A program made the translations under genes and the position numbers. Below, piece by piece: positions 44,441 through 55,864 of a DNA stretch of 64,000 nt. The stretch spans positions 5,464,252 through 5,528,251 of the forward strand of contig NC_067207.1 of assembly GCF_026262505.1 (NCBI RefSeq), in the 5' to 3' direction. A model generated the notes under the pieces. It was given only the letters and a program-made list of their open reading frames with translations. It made no database searches and was not told the origin of the DNA. Source of the DNA: Trichomonas vaginalis G3. Its lineage: Eukaryota; Parabasalia; Trichomonadida; Trichomonadidae. The stretch's first letter is position 1. Each line of letters opens with the position of its first letter.

Positions 44441-44644
44441 GAAATTTCATTATATAACTGTTATTTTTTTACGAAGAGAACTTTTGCACTTCGTCAAAAA
44501 AATCCCTGAAATCATATCTTTTATACAAGATAGAAAATCTTACTCGCCAAAACTCTATGAAAAACAGTGAAGAACAGCGAGACCGTTTTTTTTTTCTGGG
44601 TCGCCAAAAAACTCTATGAAATTTCATGAATTTCCTTAAGATAG

Positions 44645-44703
44645 AAAAAATAAAGTTAGTTTTTTATAAAATATTTTTTTTATTTTGTATGTAAGAACAG
44701 GAA
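44645..44703 (+). promoter_or_regulatory. Shared Polinton promoter cassette 3
   Basis: AATAAAGTTAGTTTT, TATAAAATATTTTTTT and TATGTAAGAACAG just before the ATG; almost identical to cassette 4. Confidence 0.6.
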
Positions 44704-45315
44704 ATGACAAACACTGAGTTTGAAACAGTTAAAAAGATAGACAATAACACTAAATTGGTTAGAATAGGTGATTTAAACGTAAGATACTCAAAGAAATACA
44801 ACAAATATTCTTTGTCAGACATTATATCTCCATCTGGAAAGAAAACAAACGACTGGGTTAGAAATGCTTCAACTCAGAAAATTTTGACAAGAAATCCTGA
44901 GCTTATGATATCGGTAAGATTCTATGGAACTACAGCATATCTTATAGACAAAAGTCTTATACCAATAGTTTTGTTATGGTTAGACCCAGTTGTTGGATAT
45001 AACTTCATAACATATGGTTCGTTCGACTCAGAACGTTGCAGTGAAGGCTTACTTTACATCGTTCAGAAACCGAAGGACTTCAATACAAAGAGATATAAGA
45101 TAGGAAGAACATATAATATAACTAAAAGATATGACAGTATAGTCAATAGAGTTAAGGTTGTGTTCGTTAACGATATGAGAGCTGCTGAAACAGAACTACT
45201 TGAAAAGTTTGAGAAAATGTATGGTGCTCCCATAAAAGGTAAAGAAACGTTTGAAGTAGATGAGATAGCTAAAGCTATAAAATTATTTGACGAAGTTGCT
45301 GAAAAATACATGTAA
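44704..45315 (+). CDS. Polinton part: KilA-N/MSV199-like protein with T5orf172 domain, 203 aa
   Basis: Looks whole. The C-terminal half has YKIGRTYNITKRYDSI and a later charged helix, the pattern of the T5orf172 (GIY-YIG-like) domain often fused to viral DNA-binding domains. The N-terminal half (residues 1-90) resembles the usual DNA-binding partner. DNA binding or nicking is inferred. Confidence 0.7.
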   Translation: MTNTEFETVKKIDNNTKLVRIGDLNVRYSKKYNKYSLSDIISPSGKKTNDWVRNASTQKILTRNPELMISVRFYGTTAYLIDKSLIPIVLLWLDPVVGYNFITYGSFDSERCSEGLLYIVQKPKDFNTKRYKIGRTYNITKRYDSIVNRVKVVFVNDMRAAETELLEKFEKMYGAPIKGKETFEVDEIAKAIKLFDEVAEKYM

Positions 45316-45346
45316 AGCGTTTATTTTTGGTCTTTTGTGAAAGTCA

Positions 45347-45405
45347 GAAAAAATAAAGTTAGTTTTTTATAAAATATTTTTTTTATTTTGTATGTAAGGA
45401 CAGAT
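45347..45405 (+). promoter_or_regulatory. Shared Polinton promoter cassette 4
   Basis: Near copy of cassette 3, ending TATGTAAGGACAGAT at the ATG. Confidence 0.6.
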
Positions 45406-46212
45406 ATGTCAACAACAGAGAACACAACAACAGTTATAGTCCATGAAGCCATAAATGAAGAATACGAGTACATACAGTATAACAAACAACTCCGTCTCAT
45501 TCGTTCGGTCAAAGATGACATGTACCAAATGCAAAGTATTTTGAATGCTCTTCGTTCTACAAAGCAAGCACGTCATTGGTTTGAAAACCAACAGACAAAA
45601 GAACTTTTAGAAGAATTTCCTCATATGTTTGCGACCGGTAGAAAACCGCGGGTCGAGATTCCGTACGAAAATCGTCAAAATTTGCCAAATGGTTTGAGAG
45701 GTTGGTATGTACATAGACTTCTTGTAAATGCTGTTGCAATGTGGGCTTCACCTCGTTACGCTTGTTATATTTTCATGATGTTAGATGAACTTCATAGACA
45801 AGAACGTGAAGAGCTAGAGAACAAGCTTGAAGCAAAAGACAAAAACATACAGAAAAGAATACCACGTTCGGTACCAAAAGGTAAGGAAAAGAACTATAAG
45901 TATATGATTTACACTGAAGAGATGGAAAATGAAGAAGACAGAGATATGGTTATGTTGCATTTAGTCAGAAGAAACAACAAAAGCTTTTACGACCTTGCTA
46001 AGATTTACAAATCTGACAGAAATTGGTTCTATCGCGAAAACTTACCGATTTCAATGACACCAAATGAAGATGTTAAACAGATAGTTCAAGATACGTTACC
46101 TCAAACACACTATGATATTAAAGGTTGTACAATACTTACCTTCAAAGAAGATTTGCCGCTACTGAAGGAAAAGATAACAGAGTATTTTGACAACTTCAAA
46201 GAAGAAGAGTAA
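45406..46212 (+). CDS. Polinton part: second KilA-N-type protein, 268 aa
   Basis: Looks whole. RGWYVHRLLVNAVAMWASPRY matches the C-terminal KilA-N block of the 42181 protein. A charged linker and a helical tail follow. The ATG at 45406 is taken because it directly follows the shared promoter cassette. Confidence 0.8.
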   Translation: MSTTENTTTVIVHEAINEEYEYIQYNKQLRLIRSVKDDMYQMQSILNALRSTKQARHWFENQQTKELLEEFPHMFATGRKPRVEIPYENRQNLPNGLRGWYVHRLLVNAVAMWASPRYACYIFMMLDELHRQEREELENKLEAKDKNIQKRIPRSVPKGKEKNYKYMIYTEEMENEEDRDMVMLHLVRRNNKSFYDLAKIYKSDRNWFYRENLPISMTPNEDVKQIVQDTLPQTHYDIKGCTILTFKEDLPLLKEKITEYFDNFKEEE

Positions 46213-46269
46213 ATGAACCATTTATTTTTCAAGCTTGACTTCAGATGGCTCAGGTAGCTGTATAAGGTA

Positions 46270-46600
46270 AATTGCCTTGTCAAATCCTTCTGGCATTCCG
46301 AGTCCTTCCTTCCGACAGGAAAAAAATTTCCTTCTGGCATTCCAAGTTCTTCCTTCCGACAGGAAAAAATTTTCCTTCCAACAGGAAAAATTTTTCCAGT
46401 TGTCCGTCCGTAAACCATTCAAATTTTCGAAAATTGAGAACTTTTTGGTCGAACTTCAGGAAAAATTTTTCTTTCCGACAGGAAAAATTTTTCTTTCCGA
46501 CAGGAAAAGTCCTTCCTTCCGACAGGAAAAGTCCTTCCAACAGGAAAAGTCCTTCCATCCGACAGGAAAAGTCCTTCCTTCCGACAGGACACAAACGAAT
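46270..46600. repeat. Degenerate repeat of CCGACAGGAAAA units
   Basis: A dozen or more copies of CCGACAGGAAAA separated by GTCCTTCCTT or ATTTTTCTTT spacers, 20-25 bp each, between the KilA-N gene and the packaging ATPase. It produces frames on both strands that are not genes. Confidence 0.85.
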
Positions 46601-46691
46601 GTCCGACGTACCACCAACCGAGTCCATTCCAAAGCCAGAAGAACCGACAGCCCCAGCACCACAACAGACTAAGACTCAAACACTTACATTT

Positions 46692-47498
46692 TTACGCTTG
46701 ACTTTTTACAATTTGAACTTTGTTTGCGTAGATATGAATTCTGAAAGAAGTATGAGGGTCTTGTATGACTTTGTACTTCTCCCATAGTTCATGTCTGTCA
46801 AACTTACCTGCCATGGACTCTTTCATAAGTTCCATGAAATCGTCTTCGGACAATCCGGGGAAAAGTATAATGTCAGTAAGTATTCTTTTAACATCCTTAC
46901 TTAAACTCTTTGCTGTCTGTACACAAATGACAACTGAGATGTTAAAGTGTCTGAGCTTCTTAAGAATTCGACACATATCTTGTTCTCTGTTCTTTAACAA
47001 AGGATGAGAAGCAAAGTCATCTAAGATAAGAAGACATCTATGAGGGTACGTTTTCCAATCGTAAGATTGCAATTTCTTCGAAATGTATTCTATCTCTTTC
47101 TGTTTGTTTCTGAAGTGTTTCTTCTCTAATATTCTCTGCATTTCCTCATTTGGGTCTTTAAACTTAGAATTTATATACTCATTTATAGCATTGTACTTCA
47201 AAACTCTTCTTTGGTACTTCTTTATCCAATCTAACAACTCAGTATCTTTTATACATACTAACTTAGACTTCTTTATAATATCTTTGAACGAATTGACGGT
47301 CTGGTCAAATTGACCAGAAGTACTACAAATAACAACTAACTCATAGAATGGGTTCTTCTCATCTAGTTCTTGTTGTTGTGCAGCCATTTTAAGATAAGTG
47401 AAAGTCTTACCCGACCCAGGTGGTGCGATTAGACCTGTTATACCATTCTGAGCAAATAAGAACTTGTCATGTATGGGTTTTATCTGAGCATTTTCCAA
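46692..47498 (-). CDS. Polinton part: FtsK/HerA (A32-like) packaging ATPase, 268 aa
   Basis: Looks whole. APPGSGKT near residue 26 is the Walker A motif, CLLILDDFA near residue 155 is Walker B, and VVICVQTAKSL follows as the sensor region. It would pump DNA into capsids. Confidence 0.88.
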   Translation of the reverse strand: MENAQIKPIHDKFLFAQNGITGLIAPPGSGKTFTYLKMAAQQQELDEKNPFYELVVICSTSGQFDQTVNSFKDIIKKSKLVCIKDTELLDWIKKYQRRVLKYNAINEYINSKFKDPNEEMQRILEKKHFRNKQKEIEYISKKLQSYDWKTYPHRCLLILDDFASHPLLKNREQDMCRILKKLRHFNISVVICVQTAKSLSKDVKRILTDIILFPGLSEDDFMELMKESMAGKFDRHELWEKYKVIQDPHTSFRIHIYANKVQIVKSQA

Positions 47499-47604
47499 CT
47501 TCCTCTTGTTCTTGTTTAAAACATTCTCAAATTTCTTGTCAATGTCAGCAAACTTTTTTTTCTAACATATTTTTAGAAAAATTAAAATTTTTATCTTTTT
47601 GAAA

Positions 47605-48066
47605 ATGTCTAGCGATTTCGCTATCTATATTCGAGACAAGCTTTTCGACTCTAAAACATCTGTCGACCATAAAATCTTACATAGTGTAAACAAGAAAGGT
47701 GAATTTGTTCTAAAGTTCTGTTTCTGGGAATATGACAAGAACCATAAAACATTAAGCAGAGAAGTCTTTAAGTTTGTCAATGACAGACTTGTTGACAGAG
47801 ATGACGCCGATTGGAGAGATGAAGTCCAACAAAAGTTCTTAGAATGCAAAGAAGGCACATGCGCTGTTCTTGAAGATGAAATAGAAAACAGAATAGAAGA
47901 GCTATTAAAGGACAAAGAACTTTTACATAAATATGGTTCTGAGAAATTTGACATAACTCCACCAGAAAAGAAGAAGAAGAGAGAAAAGAAAGAAAAGAAA
48001 GAAAAGAAAGTAGAAGAGAAGAAAGAACCTGAACCAGTTCCAGAGAAAAAGAAATTTGACATGTAA
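47605..48066 (+). CDS. Polinton part: unassigned charged protein, 153 aa
   Basis: Looks whole. A compact N-terminal part (residues 1-110) is followed by a Lys/Glu-rich tail. The ATG at 47605 is preferred over an upstream TTG. No family was recognised. Confidence 0.55.
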   Translation: MSSDFAIYIRDKLFDSKTSVDHKILHSVNKKGEFVLKFCFWEYDKNHKTLSREVFKFVNDRLVDRDDADWRDEVQQKFLECKEGTCAVLEDEIENRIEELLKDKELLHKYGSEKFDITPPEKKKKREKKEKKEKKVEEKKEPEPVPEKKKFDM

Positions 48067-48082
48067 AAATAAAATTTTATTT

Positions 48083-48502
48083 TTAGAACATTTCTGGGTC
48101 AATGTCAATGTTCTCTTCCTCTTTAGGAGCAAACACTGGCTTAGACTCTAAAATCTTTTTACCCAATTTACCTTGAACTTCAACTATCTTAGACTCATAA
48201 TATTCATAGTCGTCTGCTTTCTTTGGTTCATAAGGTATAACAAGTTTGTATGCTTTGCCTTCTTCGAGTTTTGAGAACTTTCTGTCAAAATTTTTCTTTG
48301 ACTGCTAACAACCTTCTATGTCTAAGTCTTCAAAAGTTGCACCACTTTTTCTAACAACAGCAAACTTAACTGGTGCAATGTTCCAAATTTTGTCAAATGT
48401 AGACTTTTCAAAATTGTAGAAGTAAACATTCAAATATGCGAATGGAGCTAACTTATCTTTGACTTCTGTCATGTACTTGTTTACTGAGATGAATTTTGCC
48501 AT
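48083..48502 (-). pseudogene. Polinton part: unassigned small protein, broken
   Basis: Coding-like sequence of about 140 codons next to the helicase on the same strand. No family was recognised. Broken. Confidence 0.45.
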
Positions 48503-48540
48503 CTTTTTCTATCGGATAAAAAAAATATTTTTTTTAAAAT

Positions 48541-49774
48541 TTACTCAGAAAAATTTTTCTTTGTATATACGCCGTTCTGAACATCTAAAAGATTTTTGAC
48601 ATTTGCCAAGAATGTTCGTTTAGAAGCTGCCATATAACCATACTCTTGACAATATTGTTTATATGAATCGTACAATGACCTTTCATCTAAACACTCAAAG
48701 TTAGTCTCATCTATAAACAGTTCATATACACTCTTGTTTGCTTCTAACAATGTTTGTCTTTCTTCGGTATGTGGAATTTGTCTTGGATTGAACTTTGAAA
48801 TATCTAATGTCATGAAATATGAGAACAAGTGGTTGTAAAAGTTAGGTGTCAAAGTTTCTGCTAAGTCGTCAAAATATTCTGTATCTTGCATATGAGAATC
48901 TGACGTTCTGACAACTACATATCTTCTGTCAGAACTTTCTAACTTCATCGGAACGGCGTTGTTTGAAACCATGATGAAATTTGCAACATTTTCACAAACT
49001 CTTTGGTCTTTATATTTTCTTTCAACAACTCCAACTTTGTCTGTTATAAGACTCTTCAAAGCATCTGAGTTTAAAACTTTTGTTGTATCTATACTTTGAA
49101 GTTCGTTACATACTATAAGTTTCATATTCTCTATTGAAGAGTTAAATTTACCGCAGATGTTTTCTAAGTTTGTCATATTCGGATTCGAATAACCTTCTAA
49201 CAGTTTGCACAAATATCTGTAAAGAATGTGTTCTTACCTGTTCCTTGTTTTCCAATTATAATGAGAGCAGTTTCATTTTTAGCACTTGGATGTTGTAAGA
49301 TGTTTGCAAACCAACATAAGATATACTCATAAACCTTTTCGTTTCCATTGCATATAATTTCTTTGACATGGTCTAACCAAGCTTCTATAATATTTTCTTT
49401 CCATTCTACTTGTTCGTATTTATATCCAGTGAAGATAAATAGAAGTTTGGAGAAGGTGTATAGAACTTTATACCTCGAACTGAAAAATCTTCTAATTTTG
49501 ACAATAAGATATCCCAAGCATCTAACATCTTCATTCCAACTTGTACGACTTTTATTTTCTTAAGTTTCTGTCTACATTCTTGTTCTGAAACTATTGTCGC
49601 TCTTGGTTTGTTAAAGACAACATCCCATTCTTTCATGACATAACATTCTGGGGCAGAGTCGACATAAATGACTAAACGTTTCAAATTCTCGACTGCTTTG
49701 TTATAGTCTCTAAATGGACACATATTTCTGAAGGCTTGGAAGTCATAAAAATCTGAAACATCTATTCTGTACAT
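48541..49774 (-). pseudogene. Polinton part: SF3 (D5-type) helicase, broken
   Basis: GKQGTGKN (Walker A), IVCNEL (Walker B) and NFIMVSNN with a following SDRRYVVV are the A, B and C motifs of superfamily 3 helicases such as poxvirus D5. It would unwind DNA for replication. Broken. Confidence 0.75.
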
Positions 49775-49780
49775 TTTTAT

Positions 49781-50590
49781 AAAAATAAAAAAAAAATATT
49801 TTTTTTATTCTTGACTTGTTGCATTTGTTGTTCTTGAGCTATTTGTTGTTGAAGTTGTTCTTGTAATACAATACTTTCACCAGTTGCATCTTCCAATTCG
49901 AAACTTTCTGCCGTCATTGACAAATACATAGGACATAAAAGTTTTACAGGAACAAAGTTTGCGTCAACTAATGTCAACGTTATACTTGCCAATGTTTTGA
50001 GTTCACTAAGGTTGAAAATTCTGCATTCGAATGAACAATAGGCAAACCAGCAGAGAAAGTATTGTTTATACGCATAAGTATCTTTTGGTCATAATAGTTT
50101 CTGTCGACATTCGAATAACACTTTGAACCTAAGTTTGAAACAATATATAAGATTGGTGTGCTTAATGTCAATGGAATAGACATTCCTTGTATGACACCTT
50201 TTCCTGTTATAGGAAACTGTTGGTAGTAAAAAACCAGAAATAAGTTTTGTATTATAGCTCATATTGTTTATAGTAAACTCAGTCGGGACATCCAAACATA
50301 ATGAAACCTGCTCTAGTTGCAGCACATGTTACATCCGTCCTTAAAGTATTAAATAAGTCAACAAAACCTGTTGGTGGTATATCTGAATAAGTATCTTCAA
50401 AGGAGTATTTTTTACCATTCACAACAATAAAGTCTTCTGGTGTCAAAAGAGCAAAACAGGCTTTAGTCGTCATCGTGTTTAAGGTCAGTTTACAATATCG
50501 TCCTTGAGGACTTTGTAAGTTTGTTGTTATAGAATTATATGACTCAGGGTTTTTAGTCGTAATAGTATAAACCACTATGTCTTCTGCCAT
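49781..50590 (-). pseudogene. Polinton part: possible minor capsid (penton-like) protein, broken
   Basis: A beta-rich protein encoded directly downstream of the capsid region on the same strand, with features of a single jelly roll (alternating hydrophobic strands, Asn/Thr-rich loops). Assigned by position and composition only. Broken. Confidence 0.4.
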
Positions 50591-50594
50591 TTAC

Positions 50595-51178
50595 TTAGCA
50601 AGTAAATTTTAATGAAATGTTGTGGTCGTCAAATATTTTTATGACGTCTGGGAAACTATATTTTAAGTTCAACGTTTCACCTCCTTTCATAACGTATATC
50701 TTGTCAATGACATTATATGAAACACCACAGCAACTAACGTCGGGTTCTATTTCTTTGATGTTTATATCGTCTGCCTCTGTCAAAAGTTTCAAATAGTTCT
50801 TTCAAAACTTCATGAGGTGCAATGACATATGAGTTCACTTTTACAGGGTTGTGTTCGACCAAGTTTTAACATTATACTTAAAGCTTGACAAATCTTCTCC
50901 TGAGTTTGAAGTTTGTCTTTCAGTTGTTTGTAGTCGTTTCGAATATCTGCAACAGAACTTAAGTCTCTGCTAACTTCAGGATATGTTGGTTGTTCTTTTA
51001 CAGGAACAATTGTTATACCATCTTGGCTTCGTATGGTTTCCCCACTTCAACATCTCTTTCTTTGACATTGACAACAACACTTGACTGTTTGTTTGAGTTG
51101 GTGAATTTAACTTCACATCTGCCACGCGCCATTAAACTTTTGAAACACTTACGCTTCTATTTTTCGGAAATGACATTT
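50595..51178 (-). pseudogene. Polinton part: unassigned protein, broken
   Basis: Coding-like sequence between the major capsid and the penton-like part, with a beta-rich C-terminus. No family was recognised. Broken. Confidence 0.4.
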
Positions 51179-51195
51179 TAACTTAGAATAAAAAG

Positions 51196-51480
51196 ATGGA
51201 CGTATTCGAGTATCTCTTCGAATTGAAGCAGAACAAAGTTTACACACACAAACAATACAAATACATTGACAGAATAGTTTTTATACAAACAATGGTAAAA
51301 TGTTATAGAATAGCAGTCTTGCTGAACCAAAATATTTTCATAAAGCAAAGAAAGTTGGTATAACTGAAATGGTGAAAGTTCTTGACGTTGACAAAATATA
51401 ACAACAAAACTTACAGATATTTCTAAAGGTAAGTTTATAATACAATATTATGTCAAAACTGCGTACTGTCAATATTTGAC
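51196..51480 (+). pseudogene. Polinton part: small plus-strand remnant
   Basis: A short Lys/Tyr-rich coding-like stretch that opposes the surrounding structural genes. It looks broken. No family was recognised. Confidence 0.3.
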
Positions 51481-51494
51481 GGAGAGAAGTCAGT

Positions 51495-53172
51495 TCAAGA
51501 ACAACTTACTGACCTGCTGCCAAAATCTGCTCGATGGAAGCTGTCGTTATGCCAATCTGAGGAGCCCCAGCAGGTTTCATCGAACGAATCTTCAAAAGAG
51601 CATCTTCTGTGAAAAGTGCTATTGGTTTTGTAAACTTTCTTTGCTTTCAATTCATCTGGACCGTCTCTGTCACCAGTATATTGTATTTGAACTGTACCAA
51701 CAGTTGAAATACCACCCATAAAGTCTTCTGAGTCAGCAAATGGAATGCCAAGCCAAAAGTTTGAACGGTCTCCATTTGTATATTGAGTTTTTTGAGCTCC
51801 TGTATGGGTCCATACTTTCACATATGGCATAATAGAACTTTGCATTTCAGGGTTAATGGTTGTTGTGAAGTTGTTGTTAAAGTTCATAGCATCTAATGTC
51901 AAGTTGTATGACCTCATATCCTCAACTGTAGAATATTCTTCTCTTGGATAATATTTGCCATCTATGTTTATATGGTATTTAATACCAGGGTTGTAGAAGC
52001 AAGAATAGTCATTATAGTTCGTCTGAACAGTACAAACATAGTATCTGCATGTTTCATTGCAGTTGTTAAAGCAATATCCGTTCTTGCACCTGGGTCAGCA
52101 CTTTGGTTTCCAACTTCACCTGCAAAGTCTTTGACAGATATTTGGTGTATAGGGAACATAAGTGGAACTGCAATATATTTGGCAGCTAAAGCATTTGAAA
52201 TATCTGGGTCCAACATATAGACTGCAAGTCTGCTTTCTATTCTCTTGCATTCAAATTTTTCGCATGTGAACTTAACTGGGTCCCAAGCATCTCCAGCAGC
52301 ATTGAAATAATAGTTTACTTCAGTGTTGAGGTTGAGAAACCAAAGTCTAAGTCAACTTTGTCTTTGCAAAATTCGGCGAATGACGTTTTATTTGTTCCCT
52401 TTACGTCTGTAAGAGTGAATGGGTCTTGTGTTGGTGCAATGACTAAGTTATTTTTGCTTGGAGTAAGTTCGATAGAAATTTTTCCTGCCCAGTTTGGCAA
52501 GTATCTTAAAACCTGAAGATGAGGAAAGATGACAAAGGAACTCTAAGTTTCAATTTTACTTTGGTTACTGCTGCTGCAGTTTGTCCAGAAAGGTTAACAT
52601 AAACTCCTGGAACGTTAGGGTCAAGTCTTCTTATTTTCTCAATAGTTGCATACTGGTCTGTTTGTTCTCTAGCTTGTGGTTGTACTGAGTTCTCAAAGCG
52701 AACCATTCATAGTTTGCCCATGTTACTGTTTGAACTAAGTCAGAGTTAGAATATATCTTATATCCCATGAAAACTTCTGGAGCATATTGGTATCCGACAT
52801 AGAAAATTCCATTGCAACCTTTCTTGTCAGACAACTTGGCAGAAGGTTTATTTCAATGTCTTGTTCCACGTATAAGAATGAGTTGTCAATAGAAATTATA
52901 TGAAACCTGTCGCAAGCAATATCTACTGTTGTTGAAGAACCTTCTCCAAACTCACCTACGTTTCCATAAGAAACAGCAGTTGTATATTCGTAAGTTCCAG
53001 GAACTATTTCTGACCTTCTAATGGCATTGTCGCATTCGTTATACCATTCGGAAACATTTCCATTCATAGCATCCAAAACTGTTGGCGTTATATTCTGAGC
53101 GGCGTACATTTCATATGAGTAAAAATATAGATAGTTGGATTTATATGTCATAATAGAACCCACTCCGACCAA
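51495..53172 (-). pseudogene. Polinton part: double jelly-roll major capsid protein, broken
   Basis: Beta-rich throughout, with the segment APEVFMGYKIYSNSDLVQ followed by WANYEWFAL, a pattern typical of Polinton-like and virophage-like major capsid proteins. Size and position beside the other structural genes agree. Clearly broken in several places. Confidence 0.7.
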
Positions 53173-53259
53173 GCTTTACTTTCTTCCTGACTGAGTTTTT
53201 AACTCTTCTTTTTCCTTCATTGCCCTCTGCTTCAAGTTGTTTGCATCTTTGCCTCATGT

Positions 53260-53631
53260 TCACCTAGTATGTTTGTAAATTTCCCATGTCCTTTTTGCCT
53301 TTTGGCTCTGGTCGCCCATCTCAGGTAACCTATATCCTAGAAAGAGTTTGTCATAGTCTGTATTTGAGTCTTTGCGTATTGTTTGCATGACTCTTTCCTG
53401 AGTTTCCGGTTCAAGCTCTTCAAACAGTGCCTGTCCATATGGAATATGCTCGTTTCCAAATATATGTTTTTGTAGCCATTCTGGTTTTCTTTCCATGTTA
53501 CCAACTATATCTTTTGTGAATGGGAAAGCTTCTACCCAATCTTTCAGTCTTGCGTCGTTTATTTCTGTAGTTGGTTTTATTTTGTCAAGGAACATGTTTT
53601 TCAATACTAACATTTCATCTGGTACTGTCAT
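53260..53631 (-). CDS. Polinton part: unassigned protein, 123 aa
   Basis: Looks whole. Acidic/basic helical protein, 4 bp overlapping the upstream 734-residue gene. No family was recognised. Confidence 0.55.
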   Translation of the reverse strand: MTVPDEMLVLKNMFLDKIKPTTEINDARLKDWVEAFPFTKDIVGNMERKPEWLQKHIFGNEHIPYGQALFEELEPETQERVMQTIRKDSNTDYDKLFLGYRLPEMGDQSQKAKRTWEIYKHTR

Positions 53632-55832
53632 TTGAGTTTTCTTAAATATTCATCCCTTCTCAGTTCATTGTCTGCAAAGTAAGTTTTTATGACATTTTGT
53701 AAACTTTCGTTTGCAAGGTCATGTACAATAGGTTCTCTTCCTTCGCTCTCCCTAACTTTCTTTCTAAACTCTTCACCAAATATACCATCTCTATGGTTCT
53801 GTGTAGTTCTTTGAGATAAATGTTCTAGAACGTCAGGTGTTATATTTCCATCAGCCATGTTCATTTCATACTGGTCCAAAATATCTGCATGTTTCATATC
53901 TTTCAATGGCATTAAAGCCGCGCTGAAAATACCAGCTATATCTCGTTCACCATTCGCTTCCATTGCGTCTACAACTTCTTGGAATTGAGGTTGTAAGTTT
54001 ATGAACCACCTATCCGGATTAGCTTTATGACCCCATCTCATTGTAGTTCCATCGTCTGCAGAAACAAAAGTAGGTTTGTTTCCATCTTGGTTAGGTTCTG
54101 AATGAACTTTAAACAATGTTTCATTTCTATATGTTTTCTTGAAATTTAACCTTTTATTTTCACCGAGTTCATCCGAAGATTGAACGTTAAATGCTCGTAA
54201 GTAAAAAGGGTTGTTGTATTTGTGTACATTTTCTTTCAGTACTTCCATTCTATGCAGAATATTTTCATCTGGTGTTGGAGTCTTTTGTATGTCGGCAAAC
54301 ATTTTTCGATATTCTTCTACTATGTCAGCCGAATTTTTTTTAGACTCTTGGAAATATTCCATATTCTCCGCATACTCTTGTTGAGGGTCAAGATTTTTCG
54401 GCTGTTCCAAATCTTCATCTGGTTCTGTGAAGTTAGTTTCCAAAGGAGGGACTTGTTCGTTTCCTTCAGGCTCTTCTAGCTGTTGTTGCTGAACTATTTC
54501 TTCCATGTCTGGTTGTATCTGAACTTCTTCCTGTGGAGTTTCTTGTACCTCATCTGCTGGCATTTCATATATTCCGAGACCGTTTTCAACAATTTCCCTA
54601 TCTACGTCATCCGCATTCATAAGCTTTTGTTCTTTCGTTCCGTCTCTATTTTTTACGCGTTTCATGACGAAAGTTGAATTGTCATTTAGCTCTGACATCA
54701 AATATCTCGGAGTAAATTCGTTCATGTCATTTGGATGATATGCTATTAAATCATATCCCTTAGCGAGCTTGTATTTTCCAGGTTTGAGATTATATCCGTT
54801 TTGGTGCTGAGCCATAAAGCTAAATAGGTTCGGGTCAGTATTTCCATCCTTGAACTTTCCAATAGCTTCTTTATATCTGTCACTAAAGTCAACAGTATCT
54901 GGGAAACCACACTCTTCTTTAAGCATTTTTAAGAATTCTTGGTTTCCTTGTTCTCTACTTCTTTTATGTCGTTGCTGTGCTGGTTGCTGTGCTGGTTGTT
55001 GTGTTGGTTGTTGTGCTGGTTGTGGTGCATGCCTGTGTCTATGTCCATGTGACGATGTAAATGTTTTAGGTAGTCCTGGTGCAGGTGCTTCTCTTGGAGG
55101 GTTTGGTGGTATATAAGTTCCACCAGCTGGCACATATGTTCCATCTGCAGCGTAATGTCCTACCTGACTTTTCGTTCTTAAGAAAGCATTTACTAGGTCT
55201 GTTTTGGTCTGTTGTAACTCTTTTTCTTGACTTTTCACAACAGTTGCTCTAACGGCGTCATAGGCACTTTGAACTGCCTGTCTCGTTGCTGCATCTGTTA
55301 TTTTCGTCATATTTTGTGCTACTTCTTTTAACTCTTTGTCGAAACCTTCAGACTTCAGTTTCTTTCCAGATGAGAAGTCGTTCACTAGTTTCACTTTACT
55401 ATGAAGAGCTTCGAAGGCGTTCTTAAAGTCAGCATTTGTTAAAGCTTCATTTGAACTATCTTCATCCGCTTGTATTTTTGTCCTTATTGACCCTATGAGT
55501 TGGGCTGCTTTAGCGTTGGCTTGGGCATCTAACCAGTCATTGTTAGCTTTTATATATTCTGCGCTTTTCATTGCCTTTTGCATGGCTGCGTCGTTATTTT
55601 TACTTTCTTGTGCTAAGTTTTCATACTGTACGGTTTGGTTTTGCAACTGTAAAAGTTTTTCTGCCTTTACATTTGCTTCAACTTCTTTTTTATACTCATC
55701 GCTATCCATATATGTCTTCAGGGCTTTTTGTTTTATCTCTTCATCTTTCAGTATTTTATATTGAGTAGTATGGTTTTTCAAATTTATGACATCTTGTTCC
55801 ATTTTTGCTACTTCTGCTGCTTTTTCTGACAC
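53628..55832 (-). CDS. Polinton part: large coiled-coil protein, 734 aa
   Basis: Looks whole. Residues 1-230 are coiled coil, 230-300 are Pro/Gln/His-rich, 300-420 are a mixed domain, 420-500 are Glu/Pro/Gln-rich, and the last 200 are helical. It is conserved in position next to the capsid gene in this element and probably structural. No known domain was recognised, and no protease motif was identified in it. Confidence 0.6.
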   Translation of the reverse strand: MSEKAAEVAKMEQDVINLKNHTTQYKILKDEEIKQKALKTYMDSDEYKKEVEANVKAEKLLQLQNQTVQYENLAQESKNNDAAMQKAMKSAEYIKANNDWLDAQANAKAAQLIGSIRTKIQADEDSSNEALTNADFKNAFEALHSKVKLVNDFSSGKKLKSEGFDKELKEVAQNMTKITDAATRQAVQSAYDAVRATVVKSQEKELQQTKTDLVNAFLRTKSQVGHYAADGTYVPAGGTYIPPNPPREAPAPGLPKTFTSSHGHRHRHAPQPAQQPTQQPAQQPAQQRHKRSREQGNQEFLKMLKEECGFPDTVDFSDRYKEAIGKFKDGNTDPNLFSFMAQHQNGYNLKPGKYKLAKGYDLIAYHPNDMNEFTPRYLMSELNDNSTFVMKRVKNRDGTKEQKLMNADDVDREIVENGLGIYEMPADEVQETPQEEVQIQPDMEEIVQQQQLEEPEGNEQVPPLETNFTEPDEDLEQPKNLDPQQEYAENMEYFQESKKNSADIVEEYRKMFADIQKTPTPDENILHRMEVLKENVHKYNNPFYLRAFNVQSSDELGENKRLNFKKTYRNETLFKVHSEPNQDGNKPTFVSADDGTTMRWGHKANPDRWFINLQPQFQEVVDAMEANGERDIAGIFSAALMPLKDMKHADILDQYEMNMADGNITPDVLEHLSQRTTQNHRDGIFGEEFRKKVRESEGREPIVHDLANESLQNVIKTYFADNELRRDEYLRKLK

Positions 55833-55864
55833 TTTTTTCGCATATTCCTCTGTACTTAGTTCTT

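Noticed and set aside
46272-46787. Overlapping frames on both strands across the CCGACAGG repeat
   Set aside because: Repeat-driven frames with low-complexity products.
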